Source of the DNA: an uncultured Paracoccaceae bacterium
GTDB lineage: Bacteria; Pseudomonadota; Alphaproteobacteria; Rhodobacterales; Rhodobacteraceae
Direction: 5' to 3'
DNA length: 60,729 nucleotides
Assembly: GCA_945952025.1 (NCBI GenBank)
Contig: CAMFGW010000017.1
Span: 1-60,729, forward strand
Position 1 is the first letter of the stretch. Every line of letters starts with the position of its first letter. The notes under the pieces are model-generated. The model did not search any database and was not told the DNA's origin. It worked only from the letters and a program-made list of their open reading frames with translations. This document shows positions 47,547 through 56,577 of the stretch, one piece after another. The translations under genes and the position numbers were made by a program.

Positions 47547-47746
47547 TGTTTGCGAATATCCTCGGTTTTTGGGGCAAATGCAGTATAGTTCCGTCAGAGT
47601 TTAGCGAATTTAACATTTCATTCACCTAACAAGGTCAGGGTTAGCAACAGTCGCCGTCCTTTGGCAACGCGCCCTGAACCCACTCGCCCAGAAGGGCCTC
47701 TGCCCCCGAACGGGGTCCCACTTCCACGCCAATATTGGGGCGGCCC

Positions 47747-48427
47747 ATGGATAACGTGATTTCATTCGACAGACGGCGGGGGACGCCCGCCATGCCCGAA
47801 CCCCGGCTCACCGATGCGCTGGCAGAGGTCCGGGCCTACTGGGACGGCCTGCGCGACGGGCGGCTCGTGCCCCTGCGCGCCGACCTCGACCCCCAGGGAA
47901 TCGAGGGGGCGCTGCCGGCCTCGTTCATCCTGGAACGGGTTGCGCCCGGCCAGGCGCGCTTCCGCGTCGCGGGGCAGGACTTGACCCGGCTCGTCGGCAC
48001 GGACGTGCGGGGGATGCCGATCGGCGTCCTCTTCACCCCGGCGGCGCGCGATGCGGCGGGCGCGGCACTCGAGGCCATGTTCGCCGGGCCGGAAGCGGTC
48101 GAACTGGATCTGCAGGCCGAAACCGGCTTTGGCCGGCCCCGGCTTGGCGGGCGGATGGTCCTTCTGCCGCTGCGCAGCGACCTTGGCTGCATCAGCCGGG
48201 CGCTGGGTTGCCTGGTGACAACCGGCCAGACCGGCCGCGCCCCCCGGCGGTTCGACCTGTCGGGCGTCACCCGGCAAGCCCTGACCGGGCGCGGCGCGGG
48301 ACGATCAGCCCTGACCGAGGCGCTGGAAATGGCGGGAATGACCGGGCTGGCCGAAGCCCCCCGGCCCTTCACGGGCACGCCCGGACCGCGCCTCACGCTG
48401 GTCCACGACACCGGGCGCGACCGCTAG
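47747..48427 (+). CDS. PAS-domain protein (PAS_5 type)
   Basis: A 226-residue cytosolic protein whose first 160 residues form a PAS_5-type sensor domain (DALAEVRAYWDGLRDGRLVP, RADLDPQGIEGALPASFILE and RFRVAGQDLTRLVGTDVRGM are the typical blocks). No kinase or output domain follows; the tail is low-complexity. Such proteins are frequent in Rhodobacteraceae and Rhodospirillales. Start at the ATG 47747; a TTG 12 bases earlier is less likely. It is convergent with DAHP synthase. Ligand and partner unknown. Confidence 0.85.
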   Translation: MDNVISFDRRRGTPAMPEPRLTDALAEVRAYWDGLRDGRLVPLRADLDPQGIEGALPASFILERVAPGQARFRVAGQDLTRLVGTDVRGMPIGVLFTPAARDAAGAALEAMFAGPEAVELDLQAETGFGRPRLGGRMVLLPLRSDLGCISRALGCLVTTGQTGRAPRRFDLSGVTRQALTGRGAGRSALTEALEMAGMTGLAEAPRPFTGTPGPRLTLVHDTGRDR

Positions 48428-48437
48428 GTCGCCCCCG

Positions 48438-48472
48438 GATCAGAGGCCTGGATCAGAGGACCCGATCAGAGG
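48438..48472. repeat. Three-unit 13-bp tandem repeat at the DAHP synthase stop
   Basis: GATCAGAGG recurs at 48438, 48451 and 48464, an exact 13-bp period. The last unit contains the stop codon of the convergent DAHP synthase gene, so the last residues of that enzyme come from repeat sequence. Confidence 0.8.
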
Positions 48473-49836
48473 CCCGAGGCCTTGCGCAGCGCCCGTTCGG
48501 CCTGCAGTTCCTCGGCCACGAGGAACGCAAGCTCCAGCGACTGGCTGGCGTTCAGGCGCGGATCGCAGGCGGTGTGGTAGCGGTCCGACAGATCCTCGTC
48601 CGTGACCGCCCGGACGCCGCCGGTGCATTCGGTCACGTCCTGGCCCGTCATCTCGAAATGCACGCCCGCGGGGATCGTGCCCTCGGCCTTGTGGATCGCG
48701 AAGAACTCGCGCACCTCGCGCAGCACGCTGTCGAAGGTCCGGGTCTTGTAGCCGGTGGCCGACTTGATCGTGTTGCCGTGCATCGGATCGCACGACCAGA
48801 CGACGCTCGCGCCCTCTTCCTGGACGGCGCGGATCAGGCGCGGCAGATGCTCGCCGACCTTGCCCGCCCCGAAACGCGCGATCAGCGTCAGCCGGCCCGC
48901 CTCATTGTCCGGATTCAGCTTCGCCATCAGCACCTTCAGGTCCTCGGGCGTGGTCGAGGGGCCGCACTTCAGCCCGATCGGGTTCTGCACACCCCGGCAG
49001 AATTCGACATGCGCGCCCTCGGGCTGCCGCGTGCGGTCGCCAATCCAGATCATGTGGCCCGACCCCGCAACCGGCAGGCCGGTCGTCGAATCGACCCGGG
49101 CCAGCGCCTCTTCATACTCCAGCAAAAGCGCCTCGTGGCTGGTGTAGAAATCGACGGTCCCAAGTTCCGGCGCGGTCTTCGAGGTGACGCCGGCTGCGGC
49201 CATGAAGTCCATCGCGTCGCTGATCTGGGTCGCGATCTCGCGGTAGCGGCGGGCGTCGGCTTCATCCGTGAAGCCCGAAATCCAGCTCTGCACCCGGTGG
49301 ATGTCGGCATAGCCGCCGGTCGAGAAGGCGCGCAGCAGGTTCAGCGAGGCCGACGCCTGCGTGTAGGCCTGCAGCATGCGCTGCGGGTTCGGCACCCGTG
49401 CGTCCGACGTGAAATCGAAGCCGTTGATGATGTCGCCCCGGTAGGATGGCAGCTCGACGCCGCCCAGGACCTCGGTCCCGGCCGAGCGCGGCTTGGCGAA
49501 CTGGCCCGCGACGCGGCCGATCTTGATGACCGGAACCTTCGCGCCCCAGGTCAGGACGATGGCCATCTGCAGAAGCACCTTGAACGTGTCGCGGATGTTG
49601 TCGGCAGAGAATTCCGCGAAGCTTTCGGCGCAGTCGCCGCCCTGCAGCAGGAAGGCCCGCCCCGCGCCCGCCTCGCCAAGCGCGCGCTTGAGCTTGCGTG
49701 CCTCGCCGGCAAAGACCAGGGGGGGCATCTTGGCCAGTTGGTCCTCGACCGTCTTCAGTGCGGCCTGATCGGGATAATCGGGCATCTGCACGCGCGGTTT
49801 CGTGCGCCAATCCGACTTCGTCCAACCCTTGCCCAT
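48466..49836 (-). CDS. 3-deoxy-7-phosphoheptulonate (DAHP) synthase, class II
   Basis: First enzyme of the shikimate pathway, joining phosphoenolpyruvate and erythrose-4-phosphate. The 456-residue protein is of the plant-like class II type: [10 protein letters not shown] at the N-terminus, [11 protein letters not shown] near 65-75, [22 protein letters not shown] and [14 protein letters not shown]-like motif with the metal ligands ([12 protein letters not shown]). Two adjacent ATGs occur; 49836 is chosen because GGAGG lies six bases before it and only three before the other. A weak LacI-type site (TTTAGCGTTAACG) lies 47-60 bases upstream. Confidence 0.95.
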   Translation of the reverse strand: MGKGWTKSDWRTKPRVQMPDYPDQAALKTVEDQLAKMPPLVFAGEARKLKRALGEAGAGRAFLLQGGDCAESFAEFSADNIRDTFKVLLQMAIVLTWGAKVPVIKIGRVAGQFAKPRSAGTEVLGGVELPSYRGDIINGFDFTSDARVPNPQRMLQAYTQASASLNLLRAFSTGGYADIHRVQSWISGFTDEADARRYREIATQISDAMDFMAAAGVTSKTAPELGTVDFYTSHEALLLEYEEALARVDSTTGLPVAGSGHMIWIGDRTRQPEGAHVEFCRGVQNPIGLKCGPSTTPEDLKVLMAKLNPDNEAGRLTLIARFGAGKVGEHLPRLIRAVQEEGASVVWSCDPMHGNTIKSATGYKTRTFDSVLREVREFFAIHKAEGTIPAGVHFEMTGQDVTECTGGVRAVTDEDLSDRYHTACDPRLNASQSLELAFLVAEELQAERALRKASGL

Positions 49837-49882
49837 CATCTGCCTCCGCACTCCGCGACGGTCTGTGGCCGCGCGCCCACTT

Positions 49883-49896
49883 CTTTAGCGTTAACG
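49883..49896. promoter_or_regulatory. Possible operator before DAHP synthase
   Basis: CTTTAGCGTTAACG matches the GAPDH-promoter sites in 11 of 14 bases. It sits in the gap between DAHP synthase and the GlxA-type regulator gene. Confidence 0.25.
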
Positions 49897-50025
49897 GCCC
49901 GCTCTATAGCGAAGCCCGCCGACCGATGCAAACCACCCCTGCCCCCGCCAGACACTCACCCAACCCCCTCCCATCGCCCCTTGCGGCGGCGACGGATTGG
50001 TGGGATTGTGCCCAAAACGACAGCA

Positions 50026-51060
50026 ATGGGTCGCATTATGCAGATGATGGCCGGACGCGCAAAGGTCAAGACGGACGAGCGGGGCCACACCAAGCGCTTC
50101 GTCTTCCTGCTACTTGAACGCTTCACCATGATCTCGTTCGCGGGCGCGATCGAGCCCTTGCGGATCGCCAACCGCATGCTGGGCTACCCCGCCTATGCCT
50201 GGACCTTCGCCGGCGAGAACGGGCGCGAGGTCGCCTGCTCGAACGGCGCGACCTTCAAGCTGGACATGGGGCTTCAGGACGTCGAGCGCGAGGATACGAT
50301 CCTTGTCTGCGGCGGCATCGACGTGCAGGCGGCGACGACGAAGCCGGTCCTGAACTGGCTGCGCCGCGAGGCGCGGCAGGGCGTCGTGGTCGGCGGCATC
50401 TGCACCGGCGGCTATGCCATGGCGCGGGCCGGCCTTCTGGACGGCAAGCGCGCGACGATCCACTGGGAAAACCAGGACAGCTTCATCGAGGAATTCGAGG
50501 ATGTGCGCCTGACGAAATCGGTCTTCGTCATCGACGGCAACCGGATGACCACGGCCGGGGGCACCTCGTCCCTGGACCTGATGCTGCGGATCATCGCCCA
50601 GGAGCATGGCGAGGATGTCGCCAACATCGTCGCCGACCAGCTCATCTATTCCACCGTCCGCACCGACCAGGACACGCAGCGCCTGTCGATCCCGACGCGG
50701 ATCGGCGTGCGCCACCCCAAGCTCAGCCAGGTCATCCAGATCATGGAGGCCAACGTCGAGGACCCGATCAGCCCTGCGCTTCTTGCGACTGACGTGGGCA
50801 TGTCGACCCGCCAGCTCGAGCGGCTCTTCCGGCGCTATCTGAACCGCAGCCCCAAGCGCTACTACATGGAGCTTCGCCTGCAAAAGGCGCGCAACCTCTT
50901 GATGCAGACGGACATGAGCGTGATCAATGTGGCGCTCGCCTGCGGCTTTGCCAGCCCCTCGCATTTCTCGAAATGCTACCGCGCGCACTACCAGACGACG
51001 CCCTACCGCGAACGCGGCACGCTTGGCAAACCGGCGGTCCCGGCACGGTTGTCGATCTGA
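50026..51060 (+). CDS. GlxA-family (AraC-type) transcriptional regulator
   Basis: A 344-residue regulator with an N-terminal DJ-1/PfpI-like domain (about 24-200; GVVVGGICTGGYAMARAGLL carries the nucleophile-elbow cysteine) and a C-terminal AraC helix-turn-helix pair (about 240-335; LATDVGMSTRQLERLFRRYL and MSVINVALACGFASPSHFSK). Characterised relatives (GbdR, CdhR, ArgR of Pseudomonas) control amine and amino-acid breakdown. Several in-frame ATGs (50026, 50038, 50044, 50047) crowd the start; 50026 gives the longest plausible form. It precedes a branched-chain-type ABC importer, a possible target. Confidence 0.9.
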   Translation: MGRIMQMMAGRAKVKTDERGHTKRFVFLLLERFTMISFAGAIEPLRIANRMLGYPAYAWTFAGENGREVACSNGATFKLDMGLQDVEREDTILVCGGIDVQAATTKPVLNWLRREARQGVVVGGICTGGYAMARAGLLDGKRATIHWENQDSFIEEFEDVRLTKSVFVIDGNRMTTAGGTSSLDLMLRIIAQEHGEDVANIVADQLIYSTVRTDQDTQRLSIPTRIGVRHPKLSQVIQIMEANVEDPISPALLATDVGMSTRQLERLFRRYLNRSPKRYYMELRLQKARNLLMQTDMSVINVALACGFASPSHFSKCYRAHYQTTPYRERGTLGKPAVPARLSI

Positions 51061-51217
51061 GCACCGGATCGCGCCACCGGAGTTTCTGCCGGTTGGCCGA
51101 ACGGCAGGACGGGTCGGTGGCCGCGATTTCGGCGGCAAGATGGCGAAGGTGCTTGCTTTTCAAGCCGATGCGGCTAGGGTCTGGCCCAGTCAAAAACAAT
51201 AGACGGGGAGTCTACCT

Positions 51218-52399
51218 ATGAAGAAGCTCATGGCCGCCACGGCGGCTTGCGCCTTGTTTGCGGGCGTCGCTCAGGCCGAAGACATCAAGCTTGGCATCCT
51301 TTACGGCTTCACCGGCCCGATCGAGTCGCTGACCAAATCCATGGCCGCCGCATCGGAAGCGGCGATGGAAGAAGTGAACGCCTCGGGCGAATTCCTCGAC
51401 GGCACCAAGGTTTCTTCGGTGCGCGGCGATTCGACCTGCACCGACGCGGCCGTCGCCACGACCGCCGCACAGAAGATGGTCACCTCGGACAAGGTCTCGG
51501 GCATCCTCGGCGGCGACTGCTCGGGCGTCACCATCGCAGTCCTGACGAACGTCGCCATTCCGAACGGCATGGTGATGATCTCGCCCTCGGCGACCTCGCC
51601 GGCACTGTCGACGCTCGATTCGAAAGGGCTCTTCTTCCGCACCGCGCCCTCGGACGCGCGTGAAGGCGAAGTCGCGGCCGACATCATGATCGAACATGGC
51701 GTCAAGACCGCCGCGCTGACCTATTCCAACTCGGACTACGGCAAGGGCCTGGCCGAAGCCATCGCCAAGTCCTTCGAGGCGAAGGGCGGCAAGATCACCG
51801 CGAACATCGCCCACGAAGACGGCAAGGCCGACTATTCGGCCGAAGTCGCCTCGCTCGCCTCGGCTGGCGGCGACATCCTGATCGTGGCGGGCTATGTCGA
51901 CCAGGGCGGCTCGGGCATCCTGCGCGCGGCCGTCGATTCGGGCGCCTTCTCGAAGTTCGAACTGCCGGGCGGCATGATCTCGGACACGCTGACGAAGAAC
52001 GTCCCCAATGGCCTGAACGGCTCGTTCGGCCAGGTGCCGGGCAACGACTCGCCGGGCCTGAAGACGCTGGGCGAAATGTCGGGCGGCAAGTTCGACGTCT
52101 CCTCGCCCTACACGCCGGAAAGCTATGACGCTGCGGCCCTGATGCTTCTGGCCATGCAGGCCGCGAAGTCCACCAAGCCCGCCGACTATTCCAAGAAGAT
52201 CATGGAAATCGCCAACGCACCCGGCGAAAAGATCGAGCCGGGCGAACTGGGCAAGGCGCTCAAGCTCATCAAGGAAGGCAAGGACATCGACTATGTCGGC
52301 GCCTCGAACGTCGAGCTGGTGCCCCCGGGCGAAAGCGCGGGCAACTACCGCGAGATCGAGGTCAAGGACAACAAGATCGAAACGGTGAAGTACCGCTGA
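51218..52399 (+). CDS. livK: Branched-chain amino-acid-type ABC transporter, substrate-binding protein
   Basis: Periplasmic receptor of a LivJ/LivK-type importer, 393 residues. Signal peptide MKKLMAATAACALFAGVAQA, cleavage before EDIKLG. The mature part has the two-lobed type I fold (VSGILGGDCSGVTIAVLTN and AALTYSNSDYGKGLAEAIA regions). The ligand could be leucine-type amino acids or an amide/urea analogue; it cannot be told by eye. A terminator separates it from livG, so receptor mRNA is expected in excess over the other subunits. Confidence 0.92.
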   Translation: MKKLMAATAACALFAGVAQAEDIKLGILYGFTGPIESLTKSMAAASEAAMEEVNASGEFLDGTKVSSVRGDSTCTDAAVATTAAQKMVTSDKVSGILGGDCSGVTIAVLTNVAIPNGMVMISPSATSPALSTLDSKGLFFRTAPSDAREGEVAADIMIEHGVKTAALTYSNSDYGKGLAEAIAKSFEAKGGKITANIAHEDGKADYSAEVASLASAGGDILIVAGYVDQGGSGILRAAVDSGAFSKFELPGGMISDTLTKNVPNGLNGSFGQVPGNDSPGLKTLGEMSGGKFDVSSPYTPESYDAAALMLLAMQAAKSTKPADYSKKIMEIANAPGEKIEPGELGKALKLIKEGKDIDYVGASNVELVPPGESAGNYREIEVKDNKIETVKYR

Positions 52400-52415
52400 C
52401 GACTTGATCCAAGGG

Positions 52416-52447
52416 GGGCGGCCCGTCACGGCGGGCTGCCCTTTTCT
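52416..52447 (+). terminator. Intrinsic (attenuating) terminator after livK
   Basis: GGGCGGCCCG-tcacgg-CGGGCTGCCC with one G-T pair, followed by TTTTCTTG. It is 125 bases before livG, so it either attenuates read-through or the ATPase genes have a second promoter in 52448-52571. Confidence 0.85.
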
Positions 52448-52571
52448 TGCTCTGCGAGCCAAAAAATGAGACGCCGGGCGTACGTGGGGATACACTCGCG
52501 GCGACCGGAAGCGCGCCCCTCGGCCGATAGCGGACAGTCCGCGATGGGCGGGGGGTTGGACTGGGGGACAA

Positions 52572-53366
52572 ATGATAAGGGTCGAAGACCTGCACAAGCA
52601 GTTCGGCGGCTTTCGTGCCGTCAACGGCGCGTCGCTGACCATCGCCACCGGCTCCATCACCGGGTTGATCGGCCCGAACGGCGCTGGAAAATCCACACTT
52701 TTCAACGTCATAGCTGGGGTTTATAAGCCCACCTCCGGCAAGGTGACCATGGATGGCGAGGACATCACCGGCCTTGCCCCGCACGAGCTTTTCCACAAGG
52801 GCCTTCTGCGCACCTTCCAGATTGCGCATGAATTCTCGTCCCTGACCGTGCGCGAAAACCTGATGATGGTGCCGGGCAACCAGGCGGGCGAGACGCTGTG
52901 GAACACCTGGTTCCACCGCGCCCGCATCCGCGAGGACGAGCGCGCGCTCTGGAAGAAGGCCGACGAGGTGCTGGACTTCCTGACCATCTCGCACCTGGCC
53001 GACGAACGCGCCGGGAACCTGTCGGGCGGCCAGAAGAAACTGCTGGAACTTGGCCGCACCATGATGGTCGACGCTAAGGTCGTCTTCCTGGACGAGGTCG
53101 GCGCCGGCGTGAACCGCACGCTTCTGAACACGATCGGCGACGCCATTGTCCGCCTGAACAAGGAGCGCGGCTATACCTTCTGCGTCATCGAGCACGACAT
53201 GGATTTCATCGGCCGCCTCTGCGACCCGGTCATCGTCATGGCCGAGGGCAAGGTCCTGGCCGAAGGCTCGGCCGACAGCATCATGAAGAACGAGGCGGTG
53301 ATCGAGGCCTACCTGGGCCGCGGCCTGAAGAACAAGGTCAAGGCAGAGGCGGGGGTAACGGCATGA
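52572..53366 (+). CDS. livG: Branched-chain-type ABC transporter ATPase LivG
   Basis: First ATPase subunit, 264 residues. Walker A GPNGAGKST at about 34-42, LivG-type insertion with RTFQIAHEFSSLTVRENLMM, signature NLSGGQKKLLELGR and Walker B VVFLDEVGAGV, in which alanine replaces the usual proline after E. Odd: bases 52681-52730, over Walker A and the following helix, hold 24 G or C in 50 and use GGA, AAA, ACA, ATA and TAT, unlike the rest of the gene. The stop overlaps the livF start. Confidence 0.94.
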   Translation: MIRVEDLHKQFGGFRAVNGASLTIATGSITGLIGPNGAGKSTLFNVIAGVYKPTSGKVTMDGEDITGLAPHELFHKGLLRTFQIAHEFSSLTVRENLMMVPGNQAGETLWNTWFHRARIREDERALWKKADEVLDFLTISHLADERAGNLSGGQKKLLELGRTMMVDAKVVFLDEVGAGVNRTLLNTIGDAIVRLNKERGYTFCVIEHDMDFIGRLCDPVIVMAEGKVLAEGSADSIMKNEAVIEAYLGRGLKNKVKAEAGVTA

Positions 53367-54148
53367 GCAAGGCTCCGCAGGCAACTGCCGAACCCCTTAC
53401 CCACTCCGACAGCCACGCCCGGCCGAAGGGCGTGAGCGGCAAGGAACCCTTCCTGATCGGCGAGAACATGACCGGCGGCTACGGCGCCGCCGACATCCTG
53501 CACGGCTGCACGCTCGCCGTCGAAAAGGGCCAGATCGCCGTCATCGTCGGCCCGAACGGCGCCGGCAAGTCGACCGCCATGAAGGCGGTCTTCGGCATGC
53601 TGAACCTGCGCGGCGGCCGGGTGCACCTGGATGGCGAGGACATCTCGAGCCTTTCGCCGCAGGAGCGGGTGCGCAAGGGCATGGGCTTCGTGCCGCAGGT
53701 CAACAACGTCTTCACCTCGATGACCGTCGAGGAAAACCTGGAAATGGGCGCCTTCATCCGCACCGACGATTTCCGCGATACTATGGCTCAGGTCTATGAC
53801 CTGTTCCCGATCCTGAAGGAAAAGCGCCGCCAGCCGGCGGGCGAGCTGTCGGGCGGCCAGCGCCAGCAGGTCGCGGTCGGCCGCGCGCTGATGACCCAGC
53901 CCAAGGTCCTGATGCTGGACGAGCCGACGGCGGGTGTCTCGCCCATCGTCATGGACGAGCTTTTCGACCGCATCATCGAGGTGGCGCGCACCGGTATCTC
54001 GATCCTGATGGTCGAACAGAACGCCCGCCAGGCGCTCGAGATCGCGGACATGGGCTATGTGCTTGTCCAGGGCGCCAATCGTTTCACCGACACGGGGGCC
54101 GCACTCATGGCCGACCCCGATGTCCGCCGCACCTTCCTTGGGGGCTGA
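53363..54148 (+). CDS. livF: Branched-chain-type ABC transporter ATPase LivF
   Basis: Second ATPase subunit, 261 residues, with Walker A VGPNGAGKSTAMKA, LSGGQRQQVAVGRALM and Walker B LMLDEPTAGVSP. About 35 residues precede the ABC core (ENMTGGYGAADILHGC), somewhat longer than E. coli LivF. Coupled to livG by ATGA and followed by livH after three bases. Confidence 0.95.
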   Translation: MSKAPQATAEPLTHSDSHARPKGVSGKEPFLIGENMTGGYGAADILHGCTLAVEKGQIAVIVGPNGAGKSTAMKAVFGMLNLRGGRVHLDGEDISSLSPQERVRKGMGFVPQVNNVFTSMTVEENLEMGAFIRTDDFRDTMAQVYDLFPILKEKRRQPAGELSGGQRQQVAVGRALMTQPKVLMLDEPTAGVSPIVMDELFDRIIEVARTGISILMVEQNARQALEIADMGYVLVQGANRFTDTGAALMADPDVRRTFLGG

Positions 54149-54151
54149 GCA

Positions 54152-55162
54152 ATGGACTTCCTGAACGCGCTCGTCGCCCTTCTGAACTTCGTGGTCATCC
54201 CCGCGACGGCCTATGGCGCGCAGCTGGCCCTCGGCGCGCTGGCGGCGACGCTGGTCTACGGCGTCCTGCGCTTTTCCAACTTCGCGCTCGGCGACACGAT
54301 GGCCTTTGGTGCGGCGGTGGTGATCCTCTTCACCTGGTGGTTCCAGTCGATGGGCATAAGCTTCGGCCCCGTGCCGACCGCGATCCTCGCCCTGCCCTTC
54401 GGGATCGCGGCCATGTCGGCGGTGGCGCTGCTGACCGACCGGACGGTCTACCGCTATTATCGACGGGTGAAGGCCAAGCCCGTGATCGTCGTCATCGCCT
54501 CGATGGGCGTGATGTTCATCATGGCCGGCATCACCCGCATGATCATCGGCGTGCAGGAAATCCAGTTCGCTGACGGGCAGAAATTCCTGATCGACCCGAC
54601 GGCCTTCCGCACCGCAACCGGCCTGAACGAGGGGCTGGCGCTCCGCATGACGCAGGCCATCACCGTGGTGACGGCGGGGCTGGTGGTCTGGGCGCTCTTC
54701 TGGTTTTTGAACCGCACCCGCACCGGCAAGTCGATGCGCGCCTATTCCGACAACGAAGATCTGGCGCTGCTGTCCGGCATCAACCCCGAGCGCGTGGTCG
54801 CCATCACCTGGATCATCGCCTCGGGCCTTGCGGTGATCGCGGGCACTCTCTACGGGCTCGACAAATCCTACAAGGCTTTCAACTACTTCGCGCTGCTTCT
54901 TCCGATCTTTGCGGCGGCCGTCGTCGGTGGCCTTGGCAATCCGCTCGGCGCCATCGCCGGGGGCTTCCTCATCGCCTTTTCCGAAATCGGGCTCACCTAT
55001 GCCTGGAAGAAGGTGGCAAGCTACATCTTGCCCGAAAGCCTGATGCCCGACGGGCTGATGCAGCTTCTGTCCACCGAATACAAATTCTCGGTCAGCTTCG
55101 CGATCCTCATCATCGTGCTTCTGTTCAAGCCGACCGGCATCTTCAAAGGCAAGGCAGTGTGA
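54152..55162 (+). CDS. livH: Branched-chain-type ABC transporter permease LivH
   Basis: Membrane subunit, 336 residues, with about eight hydrophobic segments. The family's start (LLNFVVIPATAYGAQLALGA) and the cytosolic coupling region (GKSMRAYSDNEDLALLSGIN) are clear, as is the FAAAVVGGLGNPLGAIAGGF block near the C-terminus. It joins livM after a short junction in which the livH stop TGA is part of GTGTGACCATG. Confidence 0.95.
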   Translation: MDFLNALVALLNFVVIPATAYGAQLALGALAATLVYGVLRFSNFALGDTMAFGAAVVILFTWWFQSMGISFGPVPTAILALPFGIAAMSAVALLTDRTVYRYYRRVKAKPVIVVIASMGVMFIMAGITRMIIGVQEIQFADGQKFLIDPTAFRTATGLNEGLALRMTQAITVVTAGLVVWALFWFLNRTRTGKSMRAYSDNEDLALLSGINPERVVAITWIIASGLAVIAGTLYGLDKSYKAFNYFALLLPIFAAAVVGGLGNPLGAIAGGFLIAFSEIGLTYAWKKVASYILPESLMPDGLMQLLSTEYKFSVSFAILIIVLLFKPTGIFKGKAV

Positions 55163-55164
55163 CC

Positions 55165-56532
55165 ATGACGAACGCGCGGAACCGCACGCTGATCCTTTTC
55201 GCCCTCATGGGGCTCCTCCTCCTGCTCGAGGGCACGGTCCACTGGCAGGTCCACCCCCTGAACGCCGACGCGGCTGGCTACACTATCCTGTCGGGCAGCT
55301 GGAACGTGGTCCTGGAAATCGTCCTGATGTGCCTCCTGTCGGCCATCATGGCGCTCGGCGTGAACCTGCAGTGGGGCTATGCCGGGCTATTCTCGACCGG
55401 GATCGTCGGCTTCGTGGCGCTGGGCGGTCTTGCCGGCGTCCTCGTCTCGCTGCCGCCGGTCACGGCGGTCTGGAACGCCGCCGGCGTCGGCCGGCTGGTC
55501 GTGGCACTCCTGACCGGGCTTGGAGTCGTCGGCCTGGCGGTCTTTGCCTATGGCCATCTGAAGGGGCGTGCGCGGACCTGGGGCGTCACCGCGATCCTCG
55601 TCGGCGGCTTCTTCCTGTACCGCGCGATCTTCGACCCGGCGGTGGCTTATATCGAGGCGAACGACCCCGCCGCCGCCGGCAATATCGGCGGCCTCGGCCT
55701 GCCCGCGCTCGTCGCCTGGCCGGCCGGCGCGCTCATGGCCGCGGCTGCGGCCTGGGCCATCGGCAAGACCGCGCTCGGGCTTCGGTCGGACTATCTGGCC
55801 ATCGCCACCCTGGGCATCGGCGAGATCATCGTCGCCGTGATGAAGAACGAGGACTGGCTCGACCGAGGCGTCAAGAACGCCACCCAGATCCCCCGCCCCT
55901 GGCCGGTCCCGACCGAGGTCAGCCTGCAGGAATCGCAGCGCTTCCTGGACTTCTGCGCCAACTGGGGACTGAACCCGGTCAATGCCTCGACCATCGCGGT
56001 CCAGCTGCTTTATGCGCTGCTCTTCACCGCCGTCCTGCTTCTGATCCTCTGGGCGTGCGAACTGGCGCTGAACAGCCCCTGGGGCCGGATGATGCGCGCG
56101 ATCCGCGACAACGAGACGGCGTCGGGCGCCATGGGCAAGGACGTGACCAAGCGCCACCTGCAGGTCTTCATTCTGGGCGCGGCGATCTGCGGCATGGCGG
56201 GCGCGATGCTGGTGACGCGCGACGGCCAGCTGGTGCCGTCAAGCTACACGCCGTTGCGCTTCACCTTCACCATCTGGCTCATGGTCATCGTCGGCGGCTC
56301 TGGCAACAACTGGGGCTCGGTCCTTGGCGCCTTCCTGATCTGGTATCTCTGGAACAAGGTCTTCGACTGGGGCTCTGCCGCGATGTGGAGCGCGACCCAG
56401 TACATGGACCCCGCGTCCGGCCTGAAGACGGCCCTGACCGGCAGCGCCGAACAGATGCGCACCATCGTCATGGGGGTGATCCTGCTGGTCGTCCTGCGAT
56501 TTGCGCCAAAGGGGCTGTTGCCCGAAAAGTAG
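55165..56532 (+). CDS. livM: Branched-chain-type ABC transporter permease LivM
   Basis: Second membrane subunit, 455 residues, with about ten hydrophobic segments and the permease blocks NLQWGYAGLFSTGIVGFVAL and WGRMMRAIRDNETASGAMGK. Start ATG at 55165; a GTG at 55159 overlapping the livH stop would add two residues. The 3' end is duplicated: 19 bases including the stop codon are repeated directly after it (56521-56539 and 56540-56558). Confidence 0.94.
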   Translation: MTNARNRTLILFALMGLLLLLEGTVHWQVHPLNADAAGYTILSGSWNVVLEIVLMCLLSAIMALGVNLQWGYAGLFSTGIVGFVALGGLAGVLVSLPPVTAVWNAAGVGRLVVALLTGLGVVGLAVFAYGHLKGRARTWGVTAILVGGFFLYRAIFDPAVAYIEANDPAAAGNIGGLGLPALVAWPAGALMAAAAAWAIGKTALGLRSDYLAIATLGIGEIIVAVMKNEDWLDRGVKNATQIPRPWPVPTEVSLQESQRFLDFCANWGLNPVNASTIAVQLLYALLFTAVLLLILWACELALNSPWGRMMRAIRDNETASGAMGKDVTKRHLQVFILGAAICGMAGAMLVTRDGQLVPSSYTPLRFTFTIWLMVIVGGSGNNWGSVLGAFLIWYLWNKVFDWGSAAMWSATQYMDPASGLKTALTGSAEQMRTIVMGVILLVVLRFAPKGLLPEK

Positions 56533-56558
56533 GGCCAAGCCCGAGAAGTAGGGCCCAC
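56521..56558. repeat. 19-bp tandem duplication at the livM stop
   Basis: CCCGAAAAGTAGGGCCAAG is followed directly by CCCGAGAAGTAGGGCCCAC. Only the first copy's TAG is the livM stop. The second copy contributes the left arm of the terminator that follows. Confidence 0.75.
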
Positions 56559-56577
56559 CCGGAAGGCAGGGCCCTAC
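56548..56577. terminator. Bidirectional terminator between livM and the glycosyltransferase gene
   Basis: GTAGGGCCC-N12-GGGCCCTAC, a perfect 9-bp inverted repeat. The right arm contains the stop codon of the convergent glycosyltransferase gene. Confidence 0.65.

Noticed and set aside
47600-47640. Full CtrA site in TTTAACATTTCATTCACCTAAC
   Set aside because: The spacing between the TTAAC and CTAAC words does not fit TTAA-N7-TTAA.
48208-50025. In-frame upstream extension of the GlxA-type regulator
   Set aside because: It runs antisense through DAHP synthase and has no homology; family similarity starts near 50026.
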